Assembly (NCBI GenBank): GCA_902494245.1
Contig: CABUSR010000063.1
Location: 1 to 6,410 of the forward strand
DNA length: 6,410 nucleotides
Reading direction: 5' to 3'
Origin: an uncultured Collinsella sp.
GTDB lineage: Bacteria > Actinomycetota > Coriobacteriia > Coriobacteriales > Coriobacteriaceae
Below are positions 1-5,792 of this stretch, piece after piece (position 1 is the stretch's first letter; each line of letters begins with the position of its first letter). The notes beneath the pieces were generated by a model. It saw only the letters and a program-made list of their open reading frames with translations, did no database searches and was not told the DNA's origin. The position numbers and the translations under genes were made by a program.

Positions 1-883
1 CACGCTCGAGGTGCGAAAATGCGACATCGTCGACACGGCCCAAAATCTTCTCGACATCCGTCAAGCCACCACGACGACCCACCAGGTCACGCTGGCTCAG
101 GTCGCCGGTAATCACGAACTTGGAGTTAAAACCCAAGCGCGTCAGAAACATCTTCATCTGCTCAGGCGTGGTATTTTGCGCCTCGTCGAGCACCACGAAA
201 GCATCGCTCAGCGTACGACCGCGCATGTAGGCAAGCGGGGCGATCTCGATCACGCCGCGCTCCATAAGCTCATCGGTGCGCTCGCGATCCATCATGTCAA
301 AAAGGGCGTCGTAGAGCGGGCGCATGTAGGGATCGATCTTTTCCTCGAGGGTGCCGGGCAAAAAGCCCAGGTTCTCCCCCGCCTCGACAACCGGACGCGT
401 CAAGATCAGACGGCCCACCTCGTGACGCTTAAGCGCGGCAACGGCGAGCGCCATGGCCAGATAGGTCTTACCGGTACCGGCAGGACCCAAGCCAAAGGTG
501 ATGGTATGCGTGCGGATGGCATCCACATAGCGCTTTTGGCCGAGCGTCTTGGGGCGAATGGCACGGCCGCGATACGAAAGCAGCACGTCATCGCGAAGCG
601 ACGTAGCCTCGTGCTCACCGTCGCGCAAGACGGCCAGACAGCGAGAAACATCGTCGGCAGACAGCGTGCGCCCGGCGGCCGCCTCGCGAAAAGCATGCTC
701 GAAAAAGCGCGCCACGAGTTCGACCTCGTTCGGGTCGCCGCTCACGGAGATGCTATCGCCACGGGCGACCACATGAGCGCGAACCAAGCTCTCGAGCGCA
801 CGAAGGACGCCGTCGCCGGCGCCCAAAACGCGCGAGGGATCAATCCCCTCGGGAACGGTAAGTCTAATCTTCGAGGCTTCCAT
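1..883 (-). CDS. phoH: PhoH family P-loop ATPase (3' end cut off by window edge)
   Basis: PhoH-type ATP-binding protein, cytoplasmic. The family is tied to RNA metabolism and stress and often sits next to ybeY; the exact substrate is not settled. The 294 visible residues start MEASKIRLTVPEGID. They include a Walker A P-loop GPAGTGKT at residues 133-140 and a Walker B VVLDEAQN at 230-237. Other PhoH signatures are RPVVEAGENLGFLPGT from about 163, KIDPYMRPLYDAL at about 182-194, and the sensor-like FVITGDLSQRDL from 256. Roughly 30 C-terminal residues are missing compared with the usual 320-330. The ATG at 883 has GGGAGG upstream, although only 3 nt away. An in-frame ATG at 901 would add MRAGRF but has no ribosome site. 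The gene overlaps the end of mtaB by 20 nt, so it is probably translationally coupled. The family assignment is secure; the start is slightly uncertain. It is absent from simple ATG-to-stop ORF listings because its stop lies outside the window. Confidence 0.96.
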   Translation of the reverse strand, partial: MEASKIRLTVPEGIDPSRVLGAGDGVLRALESLVRAHVVARGDSISVSGDPNEVELVARFFEHAFREAAAGRTLSADDVSRCLAVLRDGEHEATSLRDDVLLSYRGRAIRPKTLGQKRYVDAIRTHTITFGLGPAGTGKTYLAMALAVAALKRHEVGRLILTRPVVEAGENLGFLPGTLEEKIDPYMRPLYDALFDMMDRERTDELMERGVIEIAPLAYMRGRTLSDAFVVLDEAQNTTPEQMKMFLTRLGFNSKFVITGDLSQRDLVGRRGGLTDVEKILGRVDDVAFSHLER

Positions 884-2156
884 GAACCTCCCTGCGCGCA
901 TGGACCAAGCCGGAATCATCGACTCCGATGATAGCAACATCGAGCAGGCACGGGGCTGTAAGTCCACAGGTATCGTCAAGACGGGCATGATGGAACGAAC
1001 CGAGAGTCAGGTTGTCGCCGTACTCGAGGACGGCACGCTCGACGGTGCCCACGCGACGACGAGCGTCGGCAATGGCGAGTTCCTGCGCCGCGGCTCGCAT
1101 ACGACGGCTGCGCTCGGCCATAACCTCGGGCGGCACCTGGTCGGGCATATCGGCAGCAAGGGTACCGGGACGCTTGCTATAGCGGAACACGTGCATACGC
1201 GAGAAACCCACACGACGGCACAGCGCCAGCGACTCCTCGAACTCCTCGTCCGTCTCACCAGGAAAACCGACGATGACATCGCACGAAAGAGACGCCTGGG
1301 GCAAGTTGGCGCGAATCATACGCACCGTGTCCTCAAAGGTCTCGGCGCTATAGGGACGGCCCATGCGATGCAGAGTCGCTGTGCAGCCGGACTGCACGGG
1401 CAGGTGCAAAAACGGGGCGATACGCTGCGGATAGCGCGCCATAACCTTAAGCAGGCGCTCAGAGATATCCATGGGCTCGACCGAGGAAATGCGCACATGC
1501 GGAATAGACGTGCGCTCCATGATGGCCTCGAGCAGCTCATCGATTTCGACATGCTCGTCGGTCGCGCTCTTGCCATCGTAGGCACCCAGGTTCACACCGG
1601 TCAGCACCACCTCGGGCACGCCGGCCTCCTGGGCCTCGCGAACTTGCTCGAGCACGGACTCGACGGGCACGGAGCGCTCGGGGCCGCGTGCCTTCCACAC
1701 AATGCAATAGGTGCAGCGATGGTTGCAGCCGTCCTGGATCTTCACGCCCAGCCGCGAACGACCGAGCGCATCGACCACGTCGCCATCGCTGCAGGCGGGA
1801 ACGCTATCGGACTCAACACCCAGCACCTCGCATACACGTTCGGCGACATCTATCTTGGACGGCTCGGCGATCACGCGGTCCGAAAGCTCCAGTAACTCCT
1901 CGGGATGCAGATTGACTACGCATCCAGTCACGACCACATAGGGCTCGTTTGGATGGGCCAGCGCATGACGGACGGCCTTACGGGTCTTGGCCTCGGCCTC
2001 GCCCGTAACGGCACAAGTGTTAATGACGATCAGATCGGCATCCTGGGGCTCCACAATAGCAAAGCCCAAGCGCATAAGATCGGCAGTGATACGGTCAGAC
2101 TCAACCCGGTTGACACGGCAGCCGAGGTTGACGACGGAAATATGGGGTGCGAGCAC
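864..2156 (-). CDS. mtaB: tRNA (N6-threonylcarbamoyladenosine(37)-C2)-methylthiotransferase MtaB
   Basis: Radical SAM methylthiotransferase, 430 aa. By family it converts t6A at position 37 of ANN-decoding tRNAs to ms2t6A, using two [4Fe-4S] clusters and SAM. The N-terminal MTTase domain carries the auxiliary-cluster cysteines C13 (NLGCRVN), C48 (INTCAVTGEAE) and C79 (VTGC). The radical SAM core has C143, C147 and C150 in DGCNHRCTYC, then LTGVNLGAYD (184-193), HLPVQSGC (250-257) and DVIVGFPGETDEE (292-304). A short TRAM-like tail spans about 367-421. NLGCRVN and GVNLGAYD fit MtaB/YqeV better than MiaB or RimO. The start is GTG, with AAGGAG 5 nt upstream that overlaps the dnaJ stop. The residues just after the SAM cysteines read IVWKARG, where relatives usually have a proline (for example IPYARG); this is a small deviation. 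The gene follows dnaJ by 9 nt, as dnaJ and mtaB share an operon in Bacillus. Its end overlaps the phoH start. Confidence 0.94.
   Translation of the reverse strand: MLAPHISVVNLGCRVNRVESDRITADLMRLGFAIVEPQDADLIVINTCAVTGEAEAKTRKAVRHALAHPNEPYVVVTGCVVNLHPEELLELSDRVIAEPSKIDVAERVCEVLGVESDSVPACSDGDVVDALGRSRLGVKIQDGCNHRCTYCIVWKARGPERSVPVESVLEQVREAQEAGVPEVVLTGVNLGAYDGKSATDEHVEIDELLEAIMERTSIPHVRISSVEPMDISERLLKVMARYPQRIAPFLHLPVQSGCTATLHRMGRPYSAETFEDTVRMIRANLPQASLSCDVIVGFPGETDEEFEESLALCRRVGFSRMHVFRYSKRPGTLAADMPDQVPPEVMAERSRRMRAAAQELAIADARRRVGTVERAVLEYGDNLTLGSFHHARLDDTCGLTAPCLLDVAIIGVDDSGLVHARREVHGSLED
887..892 (-). promoter_or_regulatory. Ribosome binding site of phoH, inside mtaB
   Basis: Reads GGGAGG on the minus strand, 3 nt before the ATG at 883, and lies within the last codons of mtaB. 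The spacing is shorter than ideal, so ribosomes terminating on mtaB may help initiation. It favours the 883 start over the ATG at 901, which has no purine-rich box upstream. Confidence 0.6.
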
Positions 2157-2161
2157 GCGGG

Positions 2162-2167
2162 CTCCTT
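2162..2167 (-). promoter_or_regulatory. Ribosome binding site of mtaB overlapping the dnaJ stop codon
   Basis: Minus-strand AAGGAG, 5 nt before the GTG at 2156. Its first two bases belong to the TAA stop of dnaJ (2166-2168). This supports GTG as the true start and suggests coupled translation of dnaJ and mtaB. Confidence 0.75.
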
Positions 2168-3314
2168 AATCGAGGATATCGTCGAGGGCACTCTTGATAC
2201 GGTCGGTCACCGACTTCTTACCGGAAGCGACGTCATCGCCCATCTCATCGGCAAAAGCACGGAGCAGCTCGCGCTGCTTATTGGAAAGATTGGTGGGAAC
2301 GACCACGCGCAGTTGCACGATCAGGCGGCCACGCGAACCGCCACCGCCAATGCGCGGCATGCCGTAATTATTGACGCTCACGGTGTCGCCGTACTGGGCG
2401 CCGGCGGGAACCGTCACCTTAACGACCTCGTCGGGCATAATGCCCTCGACCTCGATCTCGCAGCCGAGCGCAGCCTGCGCAATCGAGATATCGCTCACCA
2501 GGTACAGGTCGTCCCCGTTGCGCTTAAAGCGCTCATGGTCGGCAACGCGCACGTTGACAATCAGGTCGCCCGAAGGCTCGCCGCGAAGGCCGGCCTCGCC
2601 AAAGCCGCTCACACGCAGCTGGCGACCGGTCGAAACGCCGGCAGGAATATCGATGTCGATCTTTTCATGCGAAGGCGTGCGGCCCTGACCGTCGCAGGTC
2701 TCGCAGGGATGGTCGATGACCGTGCCCTCGCCATGGCAGTCGGGGCAAGGCGAAGAGGACTGAACCTGGCCCAAAAACGATCGCTGAACCGTCGTGACAT
2801 AGCCCGTACCGTGGCAGCGGCCGCACTGCTTTTCCTGTGCGCCCTCTGCCCTACCGGTGCCGTTGCAGTCCTCGCAAGGAGCAAGGCGGTCATAGCTGAT
2901 CGTCTTTTTGCAGCCGAGCGCCGCCTCCTCGAGCGTCACCGAAAGCGAGATGGCCATATCACGTCCGCGACGACGCTCACGACGGCTGCGGGCGCCACCG
3001 CCGGCACCGCCGCCAAAGAACGACGAGAACAAGTCGTCCATGCCCATGCCACCAAAGATATCGTTGATATCGACGTAGCCCGAACCACCAGGGCCGTCGG
3101 CAGTGCCGTAACGGTCGTAGTTAGCACGCTTCTGCTCATCGGAAAGAACGGAATAGGCCTCGTTGAGCTCCTTGAACTTGGCCTCGGCCTCGGGGTCGTC
3201 CGAAACATCCGGATGTACGGTACGGGCCTTCTTTAGAAACGCACGCTTAATCGTCCGCGCGTCGGCATCCCTGTCGACGCCAAGCACCTCGTAGTAATCC
3301 CTATTTTCCGACAC
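2166..3314 (-). CDS. dnaJ: Chaperone protein DnaJ (Hsp40), canonical type I
   Basis: Cytoplasmic co-chaperone that delivers unfolded clients to DnaK and stimulates its ATPase. From the GTG at 3314 the protein is 382 aa, the normal DnaJ length. The J domain (about 5-69) has HPD at 34-36. The Gly/Phe region (about 70-118) includes a DIF motif (VDINDIFGG) and FFGGG, then a basic RRERRRGRD stretch. The zinc-binding domain has four CxxCxGxG repeats, at C147/C150, C164/C167, C190/C193 and C204/C207. CTD I and CTD II follow (IDIPAGVSTG, VTVPAGAQYGD), then the C-terminal dimerisation region ending DDILD. The reading frame extends up to an ATG at 3380, but those 22 extra residues resemble no J domain and lack a ribosome site. 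The GTG has GGAAGGA 7 nt upstream. An 81-nt gap separates it from the upstream membrane DnaJ-like gene; mtaB follows closely. dnaK and grpE are not in the window. Confidence 0.97.
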   Translation of the reverse strand: MSENRDYYEVLGVDRDADARTIKRAFLKKARTVHPDVSDDPEAEAKFKELNEAYSVLSDEQKRANYDRYGTADGPGGSGYVDINDIFGGMGMDDLFSSFFGGGAGGGARSRRERRRGRDMAISLSVTLEEAALGCKKTISYDRLAPCEDCNGTGRAEGAQEKQCGRCHGTGYVTTVQRSFLGQVQSSSPCPDCHGEGTVIDHPCETCDGQGRTPSHEKIDIDIPAGVSTGRQLRVSGFGEAGLRGEPSGDLIVNVRVADHERFKRNGDDLYLVSDISIAQAALGCEIEVEGIMPDEVVKVTVPAGAQYGDTVSVNNYGMPRIGGGGSRGRLIVQLRVVVPTNLSNKQRELLRAFADEMGDDVASGKKSVTDRIKSALDDILD

Positions 3315-3321
3315 GACCGAA

Positions 3322-3328
3322 TCCTTCC
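3322..3328 (-). promoter_or_regulatory. Ribosome binding site that fixes the dnaJ start
   Basis: Minus-strand GGAAGGA, 7 nt before the GTG at 3314. It decides the start: the protein then begins MSENRDYYEVLGV, as DnaJ proteins normally do, rather than 22 residues earlier at the ATG at 3380. Confidence 0.75.
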
Positions 3329-3335
3329 GACTTTC

Positions 3336-3364
3336 ATTATTGTCATAGTGCGTCCTATACCCAA
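3336..3364 (-). promoter_or_regulatory. Possible weak promoter ahead of dnaJ
   Basis: In the 81-nt gap between the two dnaJ-like genes, the minus strand shows TTGGGT (3364-3359), a 17-nt spacer and AATAAT (3341-3336). The -10-like box matches five of six consensus positions, but the -35-like box matches only three. The predicted transcript start would fall at the ribosome site, giving a very short leader. No CIRCE or HAIR inverted repeat is visible here. This is an inference from pattern only. Confidence 0.22.
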
Positions 3365-3395
3365 GCAGGGCCGACCGCAAACAGAGGGTTTGATG

Positions 3396-4499
3396 TTATT
3401 GCATTTGGTACGGCGAAAGCATGGCCCGTTGCGAACAGCTCGCGAACCAAACCGACACGAGCGCGAACATGAAGCCGTTGGCAAAACCGTTGGCAAACTG
3501 CATCGCGCCGCGCTTCCACCACAGCAGGCTGCGATGAAGCACGCCGTCCGAAAGCACCATGAACAGGCCCATGGCAAACGGAATAAAGCACATCATGGCA
3601 AAGGCCGAGAACACGCCCGAGATGGCCGAGAGTACCAAAAACGGCGCCACGATGCCCATCAGGTAAAAACCGGTACGAGCTTTACCTTCCAAGCGCTCGG
3701 CCTCAACATGGGCGCGGCCGACCAGGTCGCCGCCCGCGGCACCGTTGGTGCCAGCATGCCCCATGCCGCTAATGCGGACCTCGTCGCCATCGTGCGTGCC
3801 GGCAGGAAACCCAATCGTCTGCTCGGAGGTTACGCGAGTACGACCGCTGCCACCGCAATCGGGGCAGGGGTCGGCCACGACTTTACCGGAACCGCCGCAC
3901 TCGGGGCAGACCGACTGGAACGTACCCGCACCAAACAGGAAGGACAGGTCGACGTCGATGTGACCGCGGCCGCCACAGCTTGGGCAGGTATGGGCATGCT
4001 CGGAGGAGACAGAACCCGAGCCGCCGCAATGTCCGCATGTATCGAAACGCGTGTAGCGGACGGTCTTGCGGGCACCGCCCTTGGCCTCCTTGGCGTCGAG
4101 TTTGATATCGACGACCACATTGGCGCCGTTCTCGGGATTGTAGGCAGCCTGGCCGCGACGCTGCTGGCCCCAGGCGCCACCAAAGGGAAAGCCGCCCTCA
4201 AAGGGATTGCCATAGCCCGTGTTGCCGGCGTAGCCGCCACCATAGGACGAAGCCGTAGGAGCACCGGCAAAGGGATTGCCAGAACGCATGGCGTCGTAGC
4301 GCGCACGTTTTTGCTCATCCGAAAGTACGGCGTAAGCCTCGGAAACCTCTTTAAACTTTTCCTCGGCATCCGGCTCTTTGTTGACGTCCGGATGGAGCTT
4401 GCGGGCCTTTTGCTGGAAGGCCTTTTGAATATCACGCGAGGTGGCGTCCTTGGAGACGCCCAGAATCTCGTAGTAATCTTTTTCGTTCATCGTCGCCAT
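3396..4499 (-). CDS. DnaJ-like J-domain protein with C-terminal membrane segments
   Basis: Hybrid J-protein of 367 aa. The J domain (about 7-71) has HPD at 36-38, so DnaK stimulation is expected. The Gly/Phe region (about 73-118) repeats GNPF and lacks an obvious DIF motif. The zinc domain has four intact CxxCGGxG repeats, at C155/C158, C172/C175, C198/C201 and C212/C215. CTD I continues recognisably (FPAGTHDGDEVRISGMGHAG, 231-250) but fades after GGDL at about 259. From about 278 the sequence becomes hydrophobic: about 278-299, 300-317 and 337-355, with a basic loop (HRSLLWWKR, 322-330) before the last. CTD II and the dimerisation tail are absent. Basic residues before the first segment (R269, K273, R276) suggest a cytoplasmic J domain anchored to the inner face of the membrane; this is inferred. 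The ATG at 4499 has AGGAGG 9 nt upstream; an ATG at 4490 (MNEKDYY) is an alternative. The gene lies 58 nt after hemW and 81 nt before canonical dnaJ. The join to the hydrophobic part is in frame with no sign of a frameshift. Confidence 0.9.
   Translation of the reverse strand: MATMNEKDYYEILGVSKDATSRDIQKAFQQKARKLHPDVNKEPDAEEKFKEVSEAYAVLSDEQKRARYDAMRSGNPFAGAPTASSYGGGYAGNTGYGNPFEGGFPFGGAWGQQRRGQAAYNPENGANVVVDIKLDAKEAKGGARKTVRYTRFDTCGHCGGSGSVSSEHAHTCPSCGGRGHIDVDLSFLFGAGTFQSVCPECGGSGKVVADPCPDCGGSGRTRVTSEQTIGFPAGTHDGDEVRISGMGHAGTNGAAGGDLVGRAHVEAERLEGKARTGFYLMGIVAPFLVLSAISGVFSAFAMMCFIPFAMGLFMVLSDGVLHRSLLWWKRGAMQFANGFANGFMFALVSVWFASCSQRAMLSPYQMQ
4199..4281 (-). repeat. In-frame 14-bp direct repeat in the Gly/Phe region of the membrane DnaJ-like gene
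   Basis: The plus-strand string CAAAGGGATTGCCA occurs at 4199-4212 and again at 4268-4281. The two copies are 69 nt (23 codons) apart and in the same frame, each encoding GNPF (residues 74-77 and 97-100). It probably reflects expansion of the Gly/Phe linker rather than a mobile or regulatory repeat. Confidence 0.7.
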
Positions 4500-4508
4500 G
4501 CGCGGCAA

Positions 4509-4514
4509 CCTCCT
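4509..4514 (-). promoter_or_regulatory. Ribosome binding site of the membrane DnaJ-like gene
   Basis: Minus-strand AGGAGG, 9 nt before the ATG at 4499 and 18 nt before the second ATG at 4490. It excludes the longer frame starting with GTG at 4520, since that start would lie upstream of the site and the site itself would be translated. Confidence 0.75.
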
Positions 4515-4527
4515 GCTCACAGCAGCG

Positions 4528-4547
4528 TATATATTCCGGTAATTCTA
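4528..4547 (-). promoter_or_regulatory. AT-rich segment with possible -10 boxes ahead of the membrane DnaJ-like gene
   Basis: Just after the hemW stop, the minus strand carries TAGAAT (4547-4542) and TATATA (4533-4528) in an otherwise GC-rich sequence. No convincing -35 box lies at 16-18 nt from either. It could be an internal promoter giving the two dnaJ-like genes separate control, but the evidence is weak. Confidence 0.2.
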
Positions 4548-4557
4548 CCCGAGCGGC

Positions 4558-5790
4558 CTAAGCTAGATCCCAAAACAGCTCGAACAGAACATTTCCATCG
4601 AGCCAGCCCAGGTGTGTCGGCGCCAGACGAGCTCGAACATGGCCCGCGAGGACGTCTGCCGAAGTGAAGGGTCCCTCATGGATCTCGAGCGTCTCGGGAA
4701 CCCACGTGGCAAGACCCAATTCGAGCGCGCGATCGCAGGCAGCTGCCAGCTCGCCCGTTGGGATGACACGAACCGCGCGAACCAACAGGTCGGACGCGAC
4801 ACCGCGCGTCATGCGACAAGCGAGCATCAGGTCTTCGGCCGCGGCCTCGCGCTGCGAGAGATATTCGGCCTCGAACGCCGTCGCGTCATCGTCACGTTGC
4901 ACCAGACGCACGCGGTACGCATCGCCTCGAGAAGACACGCCGGGGAACAAACCCGCAAGACGGTCGAAATCCTCGGCGTCGAGCATGCCCGCGGCAGAAC
5001 GACCCAGGCCCAGGTAGCCCCGTCCGGTCCAGTAGGCAATGTTATGGGCGCACTCATAGCCGTCGAGCGCGTAGCTCGCCACCTCATACGGGTGATAGCC
5101 GGCGGCACCCAGGAGCTCGCGTGCCACGTCCATGCATGCGGCCTGAAAATCCTCATCAGGCTCGAGCGACTCGTCGCGGCACGCCATGCGATAAAGGGGC
5201 GTCCCCTCCTCAAGCGTGAGCGGGTAGACCGACACATGATGCGGAGCCGCCGCCAGCACGCCATCGAGCGTGCGCTTCCAACACACTGCGGTCTGCCCGG
5301 GAAGTCCGCACATAAGGTCGCACGACACGTCAAGCCCAGCGTTCTTGACCGTCGAGATGGCAGCGAGCGCCCGATCGGCATCGTGAATACGGCCGATGGC
5401 AGTAAGTTCGGCATTATCGAGCGTTTGCACGCCCAAAGAGACGCGTGTGACACCAACCTTGACAAGTGCAGTGGCAAGATCGGCGGTCAGCGACTCGGGA
5501 TTGGCCTCGCAGGTAAACTCAACGGGGGCGCACCACGCACGAATACGCCGCGCCAGCTCCACCAGGCGCTCCCCCGCCAGCGACGGCGTACCGCCGCCAA
5601 CATAGACGGTGCGGATCTGGTCGAGGGCCCCAGCCTTGCCAAAAGCATCGAGGCGCGCGTACAACTGCTCAAAATAGACATCGAGCGCAGCGCTCAGGTC
5701 GCACGGAGCAAAACTGCGCGAGTCAAAGTCGCAGTACCGGCACTTTTGGGCGCAAAACGGCACGTGCACGTACAGTGCGGTAACGGCCAC
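4558..5790 (-). CDS. hemW: Radical SAM heme chaperone HemW
   Basis: HemW-type protein of 410 aa. The family binds heme and a [4Fe-4S] cluster and is thought to pass heme to target enzymes. It was long misannotated as oxygen-independent coproporphyrinogen III oxidase. The radical SAM cysteines are C13, C17 and C20 in FCAQKCRYCDF. The residue two after the last cysteine is F22 rather than the fourth cysteine of true HemN, which argues for HemW. Other signatures are VYVGGGTPSL (62-71), CEANPES (94-100), VSLGVQT (117-123), CDLMCGLPGQT (157-167) and HNIAYW (249-254), the HNxxYW motif implicated in heme binding. A HemN_C-like helical domain occupies roughly the last 100 residues. The GTG start at 5790 has GGAGG 7 nt upstream, inside the end of dus, whose stop is only 2 nt away, so the two are almost certainly co-transcribed. 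The membrane DnaJ-like gene follows after 58 nt. Confidence 0.94.
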   Translation of the reverse strand: MAVTALYVHVPFCAQKCRYCDFDSRSFAPCDLSAALDVYFEQLYARLDAFGKAGALDQIRTVYVGGGTPSLAGERLVELARRIRAWCAPVEFTCEANPESLTADLATALVKVGVTRVSLGVQTLDNAELTAIGRIHDADRALAAISTVKNAGLDVSCDLMCGLPGQTAVCWKRTLDGVLAAAPHHVSVYPLTLEEGTPLYRMACRDESLEPDEDFQAACMDVARELLGAAGYHPYEVASYALDGYECAHNIAYWTGRGYLGLGRSAAGMLDAEDFDRLAGLFPGVSSRGDAYRVRLVQRDDDATAFEAEYLSQREAAAEDLMLACRMTRGVASDLLVRAVRVIPTGELAAACDRALELGLATWVPETLEIHEGPFTSADVLAGHVRARLAPTHLGWLDGNVLFELFWDLA

Positions 5791-5792
5791 CC

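Noticed and set aside
3315..3380. N-terminal extension of canonical dnaJ from the ATG at 3380
   Set aside because: The 22 added residues do not resemble a J-domain start and have no ribosome site, whereas the GTG at 3314 has GGAAGGA at good spacing and gives the usual N-terminus.
3420..3440. Lipobox-like FASC near the C-terminus of the membrane DnaJ-like protein
   Set aside because: A lipobox works at the end of an N-terminal signal peptide; this cysteine (C355) is 12 residues from the C-terminus.
3396..3725. A frameshift as the cause of the missing CTD II in the DnaJ-like gene
   Set aside because: The other two minus-strand frames across this region do not encode CTD II-like sequence, and the hydrophobic segments are coherent and in frame, so this looks like a real fusion.
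3315..4557. CIRCE or HAIR heat-shock operators near the dnaJ-like genes
   Set aside because: Neither TTAGCACTC-N9-GAGTGCTAA nor CTTGAGT-N7-ACTCAAG, nor a close variant, was found in either gap.
4558..5790. Oxygen-independent coproporphyrinogen III oxidase (HemN)
   Set aside because: The cluster motif lacks HemN's fourth cysteine (CDF instead of CxC), the protein is shorter, and the HNxxYW motif of HemW is present.
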